A DNA stretch of 10,392 nt, taken from AWTP1-13 sp036280295. GTDB lineage: Bacteria; Pseudomonadota; Alphaproteobacteria; Rhizobiales; Hyphomicrobiaceae. The notes beneath the pieces are model-generated. The model did not search any database, was not told the DNA's origin, and saw only the letters and a list, made by a program, of their open reading frames with translations. Location of the stretch: positions 1 through 10,392 of the forward strand of contig DASURA010000291.1 in assembly GCA_036280295.1 (NCBI GenBank), given 5' to 3'. A program made the translations under genes and the position numbers. Shown here piece after piece: positions 1 through 6,926 of the stretch (its first letter is position 1; every line of letters starts with the position of its first letter).

Positions 1-2
1 GG

Positions 3-452
3 GCCGCCGCCAATTGGCGCCGCGTCTACGCCATGCCCGTCGCGAGCGTCTATCCCTCCTATATCGCCAAGGCGGAGAAGAAGGGCCGCACCCGGGCCGA
101 GGTCGACGAGATCTTCCGCTGGCTCACCGGCCACAGCCAGGCCGCGCTGGAAGCCGAGCTTGCGAAGAAGACGACCTTCGAGGATTTCTTCGCCAACGCG
201 CCGAAGATGCACCCGTCCCGCTTTCTGATCACCGGCGTCGTATGCGGCGTCCGCGTGGAGGAGATTCAGGAGCCGATGATGCGTGAAATCCGCTACCTCG
301 ACAAACTGATCGACGAACTCGCCAAGGGCAAGGCGATGGAAAAGATCCTCCGTCTCAATCTCGGTGACACGGTCGGTGATCCGGGTTCCCGAGTGCGGGC
401 ATTCCGGACTTGCCCGCCGGCATGCTCGGCGGTGCAGTCAAAACCTGGGTAA
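3..452 (+). CDS. DUF2200-family protein, 5' end outside the window, divergent C-terminal tail
   Basis: I recognise this as a DUF2200-type small cytosolic protein of unknown function. The family pattern runs from RVYAMPVASVYPSYIAKAEK (from about base 24), through the EVDEIFRWLTG segment, to VVCGVRVEEIQEP and IRYLDKLIDELAKGKAMEKI. The frame is open to the left edge and family residues (RVYAM) precede the ATG at 33, so the true start probably lies a few codons outside the window and the ATG at 33 is internal. Family members usually stop just after the KAMEKILR segment, which ends here at base 353. This frame instead runs about 32 residues further, with an Arg/Pro/Cys-rich tail unlike the family. 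That suggests the native stop was lost through a small rearrangement, or that the tail is simply junk added at the end. Family call fairly sure; function unknown. Confidence 0.7.
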   Translation, partial: AAANWRRVYAMPVASVYPSYIAKAEKKGRTRAEVDEIFRWLTGHSQAALEAELAKKTTFEDFFANAPKMHPSRFLITGVVCGVRVEEIQEPMMREIRYLDKLIDELAKGKAMEKILRLNLGDTVGDPGSRVRAFRTCPPACSAVQSKPG

Positions 453-540
453 GAGCGGCGCATTCGAAGCCCGCCCGTCGAGCCTGTAGCGCGCCGAAGC
501 CCTCACCTCCTCGCACAACTCGTTCGCTGAGCGTTGCCCG

Positions 541-561
541 TTGGACCCTGTTTGGACCCTG
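541..561. repeat. tandem direct repeat TTGGACCCTG, two copies
   Basis: TTGGACCCTG occurs at 541-550 and again at 552-561, separated by one T. It lies about 50 bp beyond the 3' end of the tRNA-Lys gene. Direct repeats beside a tRNA 3' end can be remnants of integrase arm-binding sites from an integrated element. No integrase gene and no second copy of the tRNA end are visible in the window, so this origin is only a possibility. Confidence 0.5.
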
Positions 562-613
562 CATCGACTTTCGGCGACATCGCAATTTGGATGCTAAGTA
601 CTTGATTTTTCTA

Positions 614-688
614 TGGTGAGCCCGGTTGGGATCGAACCAACGACCACCTGATTAAAAGTCAGATGCTCTACCGCTGAGCTACGGGCCC
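614..688 (-). tRNA. tRNA-Lys (anticodon UUU)
   Basis: Read on the minus strand, the sequence starts GGGCCCGTAGCTCAGCGG and folds as a complete cloverleaf. The acceptor arms GGGCCCG and CGGGCTC pair (one G-U) and are followed by discriminator A and an encoded CCA. The D arm is GCTC/GAGC. The anticodon stem TCTGA/TCAGG encloses the loop CTTTTAA with anticodon TTT, and the T loop GGTTCGATCCC is standard. It decodes lysine AAA/AAG codons. The GC-rich inverted repeat at 703-722 lies just upstream of its 5' end. I saw no clear promoter or T-run terminator. Confidence 0.97.
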
Positions 689-1411
689 TTGTCTTACGCT
701 GGCGGCCGCAAGGTGGCGGCCGGCTGTCTCCACGTGAAGCTTCCACGGCATCTGACGATGCGCGCGGCCGGGTCAGCTGGCGGCCCTCCATCAATAGGGT
801 AGCCGGCGGCTGGTCCGGTCTTGCGGCAGCGTATATCACACAGTCGGCACGGGACGAAAGGCGCCTTTCCTGGAGGCCGTCGGCGATTGAGCAACTTCGT
901 CGCGTCGTGTCGCCTCTCGCCACTACCCGAGCCATACGACGCCGACCGCGACGCGGGGCGGCGGCGAACAGCTCCGCCGGCCGCATCAAGGCCTGCGGGA
1001 GCGGCCAGCCGCCGCTGCAGGCTCGCCGCGAAGCCCGCGCGGCCCTGGATGGCGCGCGCGGCGGCTCAGCCAAGAGTCGCATGCCGCTCTGCCGAAATCG
1101 TGCTATCTGCTGGGGCAATCAGGGGAAGCTGCGCCCGCTCAGAGGCGGGCGAAACGGGGGAAGCGGCGTGAGCGAGCCGGAGCGCTCCAGCATCGACGTC
1201 ATCGGCCTTGGCCGGCGCGCGGCGGCTTCCACCAATTACCGCACCACACGGCTGGCGGCCCGGCGTTGCCATCGCAACCGACGGGCGCAGCGCATCTCGC
1301 GTGGAGCGGGGCCAACGACATCGGACTGGCTGTCTCTGCGGCCCACGTATCGGGCTGCACCGGCAGGCCGCGCGCCGTCACCGGCAATGCCGAGGCAACA
1401 AGGAGGGAGAC
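689..1411. other. gene-poor stretch between tRNA-Lys and the TRAP operon
   Basis: I find no credible gene in these roughly 720 bases. The open frames here are Arg/Ala/Pro-rich, overlap each other on both strands, lack ribosome binding sites and match no family I know. Two short structures stand out. GAAAGGCGCCTTTC at 856-869 is a perfect 14-bp palindrome of operator-like size. CGCCCGC (1132-1138) pairs with GCGGGCG (1145-1151) around a 6-nt loop. The promoter of the transporter operon presumably lies here, but I cannot place it: no good -35/-10 pair is visible in the last 150 bases. Confidence 0.5.
703..722. repeat. GC-rich inverted repeat upstream of tRNA-Lys
   Basis: Arms CGGCCGC (703-709) and GCGGCCG (716-722) are perfectly complementary, with a 6-nt loop, and lie 15 bp upstream of the 5' end of the minus-strand tRNA gene. 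Neither orientation has a T-run, so it is not a classical intrinsic terminator. It may be only a by-product of GC-rich sequence. Confidence 0.35.
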
Positions 1412-2449
1412 ATGAGGAAGACCGGTTGGAAGCTGCTCGCGGGACTGGCCACGGCCGCCGTGGCCGGGGCGCTGCTGCCGCTCGCGGCTGCGGCACAGGG
1501 CTACAAGGCCGAGTACCGGGTCTCTACTGTGCTCGGCGCGCCGTTCCCCTGGGGCCTGTCGGCGCAGAAGTGGGCGGACTTGGTGAAGGAGCGCACGCAG
1601 GGCCGCATCAACATGAAGATCTACCCCGGCACCTCGCTGGTAGGGGGCGACCAGACCCGCGAGTTCACCGCCATGCGCCAGGGCGTGATCGACATGGCCG
1701 TCGGCTCCACCATCAACTGGTCGCCGCAGGTGAAGGAGCTCAACCTCTTCTCGATGCCGTTCCTGATGCCGGACTACAAGGCGATCGACGCCATCACGTC
1801 GAGCGAGGTGGGCAAAAAGCTGTTTGAGATCATCGCCAGCAAGGACATCGTCCCGCTGGCCTGGGGCGAGAACGGCTTCCGCGAGCTTTCCAACTCCAAG
1901 CATCCGATCCGCGCGCCGGAGGACCTGAAGGGCCTGAAGATCCGCGTGGTCGGCTCACCGCTGTTCAACGACACGTTCACCGCGCTCGGCGCCAACCCGA
2001 CGCAGATGAGCTGGGCCGACGCGCAGCCGGCGCTCTCCACCGGCGCCGTCGACGGCCAGGAGAACCCGCTCACCATCTTCTCCGTCGCCAAGCTGCACAC
2101 CGTCGGGCAGAAGAACCTGACGCTGTGGCACTACGTGGCCGATCCGCTGATCTTCGCGCTCAACAAGGGTGTGTGGGCGAGCTTCAAGCCCGAGGACCAG
2201 AAGATCCTGCGCGAGGCGGCGATCGAGGCCGGCAAGTACGGCATCGAGCTCGCGCGCAAGGGCGTGACGCCGGAGGACCCTTCCGTGCTGAAAGACATCG
2301 AGAAGCTGGGCGTGACGGTGATCTCGCTGACGCCGGAGCAGCACAAGGCGTTCCAGGTCGCCACCAAGCCGGTCTACGACAAGTGGAAGGCCCGAGTCGG
2401 TGTCGATCTGGTCACGGCGGCTGAAAAGGCAGTGGCTGCGCGGAAGTAG
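1412..2449 (+). CDS. dctP: TRAP transporter solute-binding protein, DctP family
   Basis: Periplasmic binding protein of a TRAP transporter. It captures an organic acid (often a dicarboxylate, sugar acid or 2-keto acid) and hands it to the membrane permeases encoded next. The ATG at 1412 follows a strong AAGGAGGG site at 1400-1407 and starts a typical signal peptide: MRKTGWK, a hydrophobic Ala/Leu core, and likely cleavage near residue 28 (AAA-QG). A longer open frame upstream (to 1208) is excluded by this arrangement. The mature part has the DctP pattern: YPGTSLVGGDQTREFTAMRQG around residues 71-91, then DLKGLKIRVV with the conserved substrate-carboxylate-binding arginine at about residue 178, then the WADAQPALSTGAVDGQENP segment (201-219). 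At 345 residues it is full length. It is separated from the small permease by a REP-like doublet rather than by tight coupling. Substrate not predictable from sequence alone. Confidence 0.93.
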   Translation: MRKTGWKLLAGLATAAVAGALLPLAAAAQGYKAEYRVSTVLGAPFPWGLSAQKWADLVKERTQGRINMKIYPGTSLVGGDQTREFTAMRQGVIDMAVGSTINWSPQVKELNLFSMPFLMPDYKAIDAITSSEVGKKLFEIIASKDIVPLAWGENGFRELSNSKHPIRAPEDLKGLKIRVVGSPLFNDTFTALGANPTQMSWADAQPALSTGAVDGQENPLTIFSVAKLHTVGQKNLTLWHYVADPLIFALNKGVWASFKPEDQKILREAAIEAGKYGIELARKGVTPEDPSVLKDIEKLGVTVISLTPEQHKAFQVATKPVYDKWKARVGVDLVTAAEKAVAARK

Positions 2450-2456
2450 GGGATCT

Positions 2457-2598
2457 CCCTCTCCCCGCGTCACGCGAACCTCGCCTCGTGCACCGACTGC
2501 GCGGGGAGGGATCGGCGTGAGGGGCAGGGGGCACACTCCGACGTCAGCATTTATCCCTGCCCCTCACCCTAGCCCTCTCCCCCCAAGCGGGGAGAGGG
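2457..2598. repeat. inverted pair of REP-like palindromic repeats (BIME-like)
   Basis: Two related palindromic units face each other between dctP and dctQ. The first has CCCTCTCCCCGCG (2457-2469) pairing with CGCGGGGAGGG (2500-2510), followed by GTGAGGGGCAGGG (2517-2529). The second starts with the exact reverse complement CCCTGCCCCTCAC (2555-2567), then the hairpin CCCTCTCCCC (2573-2582)/GGGGAGAGGG (2589-2598) with a 6-nt loop. Read on the opposite strand, the second unit repeats the order of the first. This is the layout of a mobile REP doublet. On mRNA it would fold into stable hairpins that could stabilise or attenuate the dctP transcript relative to dctQM. Confidence 0.8.
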
Positions 2599-2617
2599 GA
2601 TTCGCGCGGAGGTCGCG

Positions 2618-3142
2618 ATGAGCGTCGAGCCTTCACACCCCGAGCGCACACCGCGCCTGCTCCGCCTCGAGGAGGCGATAGCGGCGGCGGTCATGGCCGT
2701 GCTCGGGCTGATCACGCTGGCCAATGTGGTGGTGCGCTATCTCACCAACTACTCGTTCGCCTTCACCGAGGAATACTCCATCGCCCTGATGGTGGTTGTG
2801 GCGATGCTCGGAGCCAGCATCGCCGCCGCCCGCAACCGGCACATGCGCATCACCTGGTTCGTGGAACGTCTGCCGCGACCGCTGGCGCTGGCCTGCAACC
2901 ACCTGGCGATGCTCGCGTCGGCCGCCATGTTCGCGCTGCTGGTCGGGCTTGGCGGCAAGCTTGCGTGGGACGAGTACCGTTTCGAGGTGCTGTCTCCCGG
3001 GCTCGGCGAGCCGCAGTGGATCTATACCCTGGCGCTGCCCCTGTTCTCCGTGCTGGTGCTGCTGCGCGTGCTCGGCTGGTGGTGGAGGCATCGCAACGAC
3101 GCGCACGCCGAGAACGATGCGCCGCCCGGCGCCGAGGTGTGA
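2618..3142 (+). CDS. dctQ: TRAP transporter small permease, DctQ family
   Basis: Small membrane subunit of the TRAP transporter. It pairs with the large permease and helps dock the binding protein. The ATG at 2618 is preceded by GCGGAGGT (2606-2612). The 174-residue protein is full length and has the expected four hydrophobic helices at about residues 18-38, 54-74, 89-111 and 134-156. The second begins after the FTEEYS segment that resembles the conserved acidic motif of the family, and an RNRHMRI loop follows it. A hydrophilic tail of about 15 residues ends the protein. Nine bases separate its stop from the large permease start, so the two are surely cotranscribed. Confidence 0.92.
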   Translation: MSVEPSHPERTPRLLRLEEAIAAAVMAVLGLITLANVVVRYLTNYSFAFTEEYSIALMVVVAMLGASIAAARNRHMRITWFVERLPRPLALACNHLAMLASAAMFALLVGLGGKLAWDEYRFEVLSPGLGEPQWIYTLALPLFSVLVLLRVLGWWWRHRNDAHAENDAPPGAEV

Positions 3143-3151
3143 GGCCCGCCC

Positions 3152-4441
3152 GTGATCGCCACCCTCCTCTTCCTCACCTTCGCCATCCTGTTCGTCGCCG
3201 GCACGCCGATCGCCGTGGCGCTTGGTCTCTCCGGCAGCCTCGCCATCTGGCTCGCTGACCTTGGTGTGCTGGCGGTGCCGACCAGCACCTACACCGGCAT
3301 CGCCAAGTACCCGCTGCTGGCGATCCCGATGTTCGTGCTGCTCGGCGCGCTGTTCGATCGCTCCGGCGTCGCCGCGAAGCTCGTCGATTTCACCGCCGCC
3401 CTGGTCGGCCGCCGCCCTGGCGCGCTGGCGGCCGTCACCGTCATCGTCGCCATGATGCTGGGAGGCATCTCGGGCTCGGGCCCGGCCAATGCCGCTGCTG
3501 TCGGCGGCGCCATGATCGGGGCGCTGTCGCGCGCCGGCTACCCGAAGGCGTTCTCGGCCAGCGTGATCGGCGCCGCGGCCGCCACCGACATCCTGATCCC
3601 GCCGTCGATCGCGCTCATCATCTATTCCGTGCTGGTGCCACAGGCCTCGGTGCCGGCGCTGTTTGCCGCCGGCATGATCCCCGGCCTGCTGGCCGGCATC
3701 GCCCTGCTGATCCCGATCTTCTGGCTGTCCAAGAAGCACGGCTTCGGGATGGCCGAGAAGGATCTGCCGCGGCCGCCCTTCTGGCGCTCGGCCCGCGATG
3801 CCATCTGGGGCCTGATGGCGCCGGTGCTGATCCTCGGCGGCATGCGCGCCGGCTGGTTCACGCCCACCGAGGCCGCCGTCGCCGCCGTGGTCTACGGGCT
3901 GTTCGTCGGCTTCGTGATCTATCGCTCGCTCACCTTGCGCGACGTCTACGAGATGCTGGTGGAATCGGCCGAGATCACCGGCATCATCATGATCATCGTG
4001 GCGCTCGCCTCGATCTTCGGCTGGGCCGGCGCCACGCTCGGTGTGTTCGACAAGGCGGCGCAGGCGATCGTCAGCGTCGGCAATCACGAGTACGTGGTGC
4101 TGGCCCTGCTGATCGTGATCCTGATCATCATCGGCATGTTCCTGGACGGCGTCTCCACCTTCCTGATCCTGCTCCCGCTGCTGATGCCGATCGCCAACCG
4201 CTACGGCTGGGACCCGGTGTGGTTCGGCATACTGCTCACCCTGAAGGTGGCCATCGGCCAGTTCACCCCGCCGATGGCCGTCAACCTGATGGTCTCCTGC
4301 CGCGTTGCCGGCATCCCCATGGAGGCGACGCTGCGCTGGGTGTTCCCGCTGATCGGGGCGATGCTGGCGGTGCTGATCCTGATGATCGCCTTCCCAGAGC
4401 TGGCTCTGTGGCTGCCACGGCATCTGGGGTATTTGCGGTAG
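3152..4441 (+). CDS. dctM: TRAP transporter large permease, DctM family
   Basis: Large membrane subunit that carries the substrate, driven by a sodium or proton gradient. Translation starts at GTG 3152, nine bases after dctQ. The next in-frame methionine is about residue 60, after the first two helices, so GTG must be the start; coupling to dctQ may compensate for the weak ribosome binding site. The protein begins IATLLFLTFAILFVAGTPIAV, as family members do. It contains the DctM signature GGISGSGPANAAAVGGAMIG (residues 104-123), then the ATDILIPPS segment (144-152), the GWFTPTEAAVAAVVYG segment, and a C-terminal FTPPMAVNLMV motif. At 429 residues, rich in membrane helices, it is complete. It closes the operon; DNA beyond the stop quickly becomes AT-richer. 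Confidence 0.95.
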   Translation: MIATLLFLTFAILFVAGTPIAVALGLSGSLAIWLADLGVLAVPTSTYTGIAKYPLLAIPMFVLLGALFDRSGVAAKLVDFTAALVGRRPGALAAVTVIVAMMLGGISGSGPANAAAVGGAMIGALSRAGYPKAFSASVIGAAAATDILIPPSIALIIYSVLVPQASVPALFAAGMIPGLLAGIALLIPIFWLSKKHGFGMAEKDLPRPPFWRSARDAIWGLMAPVLILGGMRAGWFTPTEAAVAAVVYGLFVGFVIYRSLTLRDVYEMLVESAEITGIIMIIVALASIFGWAGATLGVFDKAAQAIVSVGNHEYVVLALLIVILIIIGMFLDGVSTFLILLPLLMPIANRYGWDPVWFGILLTLKVAIGQFTPPMAVNLMVSCRVAGIPMEATLRWVFPLIGAMLAVLILMIAFPELALWLPRHLGYLR

Positions 4442-4511
4442 GGATGGCAGCTGGCCGATCCATCAGAAAATAGCTGCGACAGGCATTGCCTTCCCCGACC
4501 GAGGTTCGTTA

Positions 4512-5654
4512 GTGTCGATGCGTGGAACGTACTCTGATCTCGGGAGGGCGGGGTGTTTTGCTTGGCTGAAAGCTATTACCGGCTTCTCACATGGGGAGCG
4601 CTTGAGAACATCTGATGTTTTCACAACATCTATTCCCACCGTGAACTACGTCGTCCGCAGACAGCTCGAACTGGAACTTGCCCAGGAGTTAGAATGCCGA
4701 GACAAGGTGATTTGCATAACCGGCGCCTCCAAATCTGGTAAAACCGTAGTCGTGCGCAAAACGCTGCCTGCAACACCAGTTATAATTGGACAAGTCGGCG
4801 TTGAGCAAAAAAATATATGGCGCCAATTGTGCGCCGTTCAAAATATTCCCCTACATCAAAGCGATAATACAAGGGGTGTTGTAGGAGCCAACGGCGGTGT
4901 CATTAAGGCGGGAGTTGAACAGAATCATACGACTGAATTGCAAGTCGATGCTCGCAATGCATTTCTCAATTTTGTAAGGCATCAGAAATCGATAATTTTC
5001 GACGACTTTCATTATTTTGAAAGAGAAACACAGCAAGAACTTCTCCAGGGTCTCAGGCCGCTCCTGCTGGAGCGGATTACAATTGTTATCATCCTAACTC
5101 ACTATTGGGAAGATCAACCGTTGCTCGCCGAGCGCGATATGGTCGCTCGGATCCGTTTTATAAGGGTCCCCGAATGGAGCGAAGAAGATTTGGAAGAAAT
5201 ACTACGAAAAGGCTTGTCTGCTCTTCATGTGAACGTGCCTACGGGAGATATACGCAGGATAGTCAATCGATCGTACGGCAGTCCACTCATTGTTCAAGAG
5301 CTTGGTGCATACTTGTGCTATTCAAACGACGTTCGTGAGAGGCAAGAATCCAGACGCGACGTTGTCGTCGGTGACATTGATACCTTTGTGAAGCAGGCTG
5401 TCCAGCACGGTGCATTGGCGGCAGACAAGCCAACCTTCATGCGACTCATCATAGGAAGAACCCCGCCTAGAGAGCGAAAGGAATATAAAATCGGCAAAAA
5501 TGAAGGAGATGTGTACTTCCTTATATTCAACGCACTCCGTGCTCTGGATCTCTCAGCAGCGATACCAAGCGAAGCTATAAGTAGATGGATTAGAGAGAAC
5601 ATCACTGGCATCGATCGTCCGCAGGGTGGTCAAATAAGGCGATATTGTACTTGA
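4512..5654 (+). pseudogene. P-loop ATPase, N-terminal part, interrupted by the IS1595-type element
   Basis: This is the larger part of a cytosolic P-loop NTPase of a stand-alone AAA-like type whose cellular role I do not recognise. It starts at GTG 4512 with GAGGT at 4501-4505; ATG 4518 is an alternative. Visible motifs are Walker A GASKSGKT (residues 71-78), Walker B IIFDDFHYF (161-169, D164/D165) and a sensor-like IVIILTHYW strand (191-199), followed by a helical region resembling a lid and then a winged helix. The frame runs into the mobile element at 5638, so the last residues (RRYCT) and the stop come from the element's left end. The true continuation is at 7762-7948. The joined protein would be 434 residues. 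Codon use (ATA, AGA, AAA, TTA) is AT-richer than in the flanking genes, suggesting the gene itself came by transfer. The 380-residue product keeps the whole NTPase core but loses about 58 residues. Confidence 0.85.
5630..5637. repeat. target-site duplication, left copy (TCAAATAA)
   Basis: TCAAATAA here is identical to 7762-7769. The copies lie directly outside the two ends of the mobile element. Eight bases is the duplication length reported for IS1595-family insertions. Deleting the element and one copy restores the ATPase frame (GGT CAA ATA ACC), which independently confirms these exact boundaries. Confidence 0.92.
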
Positions 5655-5666
5655 CGTACCACGCTA
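5638..5666 (+). repeat. left terminal inverted repeat of the element
   Basis: It begins GG and contains ATAT and TACTTGACGTACCA (5648-5661), matching the reverse complement of 7733-7761 with mismatches at positions 3, 4, 9, 10, 25 and 28. The -35 box of the transposase promoter (TTGACG) is embedded in it. Confidence 0.88.
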
Positions 5667-5679
5667 GAAAGGTTACATT
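5651..5679 (+). promoter_or_regulatory. sigma-70-type promoter of the transposase gene
   Basis: TTGACG at 5651-5656 and TACATT at 5674-5679 are separated by exactly 17 bases, an excellent sigma-70 arrangement. The start of transcription would fall near 5686, giving a very short leader that contains the AAGGAGA site (5688-5694) six bases before the ATG. The -35 box is inside the terminal repeat, so transposase bound to this end could plausibly shut off its own gene. Confidence 0.75.
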
Positions 5680-5702
5680 GGGCTTATAAGGAGACGCCCA
5701 AT
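5677..5702 (+). promoter_or_regulatory. hairpin enclosing the transposase ribosome binding site
   Basis: ATTGGGC (5677-5683) pairs perfectly with GCCCAAT (5696-5702). The first two bases of the start codon are in the stem, and AAGGAGA is held in the 12-nt loop. The left arm lies upstream of the predicted transcription start (about 5686), so mRNA from the element's own promoter lacks it while read-through mRNA from the ATPase gene carries it. The layout resembles the protection of IS10 and IS50 from outside transcription. Confidence 0.6.
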
Positions 5703-6675
5703 GGCTGACGTTCTTTCACATCCGCGCTTCCAGGACGAGCAAGCGGCCTATGACTGGGTTGAAGCCCATCTTTGGCCGAATGGCCCGGTGTGCCCTCGCT
5801 GCGGCGGTTTGGATCGCATTACCAAACTCAAGGGCAAAAGCACCCGGACCGGGGTCTACAAGTGCAACGCGTGCCGCAAGCCCTTTACCGTGAAAATCGG
5901 CACTATTTTCGAGGATAGCCATATCCCGATGCGGCTTTGGCTGCAGGCCATTGCCCTAATGTGCGCGAGCAAGAAGGGCATCAGCTCCAATCAGCTCCAT
6001 CGGATGATGGGGATTACCCTCAAATCGGCGTGGTTCATGTCGCACCGCATCCGCGAGGCGATGCGCTCGGGCGGGCTCGCGCCGATGGGCGGCGCCGGCA
6101 CCAGCGGCGTTGTGGAGGCTGACGAGACCTTCATCGGTCGCAAGGTTGGCGAGACCAAACGGCGCGGCGGCGGCGCCCACAAGAACGCCGTGCTGGCCCT
6201 TGTGGAGCGCGGCGGCATCGTGCGCACCTTCCATGTGGACGACGTGAAGGCCGCAACCCTGCTGCCGATCGTCAAGGCCAACATCGCCAAGGAAGCCCGC
6301 GTCATGACCGACGACGGCGCCACCTACTACAACAAGCTGGATACCTTCGCGGGCCACGGCACCGTCAACCACAGCGCCAAGGAATACGTGCGGTACGACT
6401 CGGGTCCGGTCGTGATCCATACCAACAGCGTCGAAGGCTTCTTCTCGGTCTTCAAGCGCGGCATGAAGGGCGTGTACCAGCACTGCAGTGAGAAGCATCT
6501 GCACCGTTATCTTGCCGAGTACGAGTTCCGCCACAGTAACCGCATCGCCCTTGGGGTGAACGATCAGGAGCGGGCCACCCGCGCACTCACTGGCGTCAAG
6601 GGCAAGAGATTGACCTATCGAACGACTCGTGGGGCCGGACCCGCGGCAGGAATTGAGGATGAGATCCCGTTCTGA
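5701..6675 (+). CDS. IS1595-family (ISXO2-like) transposase
   Basis: DDE-type transposase that cuts and joins the element's ends. An N-terminal zinc ribbon, CPRC (C31, C34) and CNAC (C55, C58), is followed by a helical DNA-binding part (about 70-125, with KKGISSNQLHRMMGI). The catalytic domain has EADETFIG (D141), VMTDDGATYY (D204/D205) and TNSVEGFFSVFKRG (E245), then the C-terminal helix HRYLAEYEFRHSNR common to ISXO2-like enzymes. The 324 residues match the usual family length and no residue of the triad is missing, so it should be active. The ATG at 5701 follows AAGGAGA with six bases spacing. Its base composition is GC-rich, unlike the ATPase gene it disrupts. It is transcribed in the same direction as that gene. 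Confidence 0.95.
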   Translation: MADVLSHPRFQDEQAAYDWVEAHLWPNGPVCPRCGGLDRITKLKGKSTRTGVYKCNACRKPFTVKIGTIFEDSHIPMRLWLQAIALMCASKKGISSNQLHRMMGITLKSAWFMSHRIREAMRSGGLAPMGGAGTSGVVEADETFIGRKVGETKRRGGGAHKNAVLALVERGGIVRTFHVDDVKAATLLPIVKANIAKEARVMTDDGATYYNKLDTFAGHGTVNHSAKEYVRYDSGPVVIHTNSVEGFFSVFKRGMKGVYQHCSEKHLHRYLAEYEFRHSNRIALGVNDQERATRALTGVKGKRLTYRTTRGAGPAAGIEDEIPF

Positions 6676-6696
6676 GGCCCGGAAGATGCTTAAGAA

Positions 6697-6722
6697 GCCG
6701 CGCCGCTCTTGACCGGCGCGGC
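6697..6722 (+). terminator. strong hairpin between transposase and companion gene
   Basis: GCCGCGCCG (6697-6705) and CGGCGCGGC (6714-6722) form a perfect 9-bp stem with an 8-nt loop, 22 bases after the transposase stop. There is no T-run after it. It may slow decay of the transposase mRNA or limit read-through into the small gene rather than end transcription cleanly. Confidence 0.45.
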
Positions 6723-6743
6723 GAACATCGCCACTCATGGGTC

Positions 6744-6926
6744 ATGCCCAAGCGCAAGACACCCGAGCTGACGCCAGCCGAGCAATTCGAGCGGTTCAAG
6801 GAAGCCGCCAAGAAGGCTGGCGTCACCCGGAGCGAGGAGGAGTTTGAGCGCACCTTCAAGAAGGTGGTTCGAACCAGACCTAGCGCAACTCGTAAGGCCA
6901 CTGGCCGTCGTGGAACTGACGAATGA
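6744..6926 (+). CDS. small companion protein of the IS1595-type element
   Basis: A 60-residue, charged, probably helical cytosolic protein. Small proteins of this pattern (an MPKRK-like start, then LTPAEQFERFKEAAKKAGV, then an EEEFERTFKKVV helix) commonly follow ISXO2-like transposase genes in proteobacteria, as far as I recall; their function is not established. The ATG at 6744 has no clear ribosome binding site, and the hairpin at 6697-6722 lies before it. The last residues (about RTRPSATRKATGRRGTDE) run over the 3' end of the DUF3800 gene on the other strand (47-bp overlap) and look less conserved, so the tail may have been added when the cargo gene was acquired. It is possibly a transposition regulator or helper, but this is a guess. 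Confidence 0.65.
   Translation: MPKRKTPELTPAEQFERFKEAAKKAGVTRSEEEFERTFKKVVRTRPSATRKATGRRGTDE

Noticed and set aside
594..1118. Open frame of 174 codons on the minus strand containing an RSSAVEHLTFNQVVVGSIPTG-like peptide
   Set aside because: That peptide is the well-known false translation of a tRNA gene; the frame reads through tRNA-Lys and GC-rich DNA with no ribosome binding site.
1131..1160. Possible riboswitch-like segment with a CGCCCGC/GCGGGCG hairpin and purine-rich flanks
   Set aside because: No match to the conserved core of the cobalamin, glycine, TPP or SAM riboswitches, and it is about 260 bp from the transporter start.
907..1827. Open frame of 306 codons overlapping the start of dctP
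   Set aside because: Arg/Gly-rich, out of frame with the real signal peptide and domain of DctP, and matches no family.
2633..4423. Open frame of 596 codons on the minus strand opposite the TRAP permeases
   Set aside because: Composition is dominated by His, Gln, Asp, Arg and Gly, typical of the antisense of a GC-rich membrane protein gene. The plus-strand DctQ and DctM are unmistakable.
5956..6738. Open frame of 260 codons opposite the transposase
   Set aside because: Antisense shadow; the plus strand encodes an intact DDE transposase with zinc ribbon and its own promoter.
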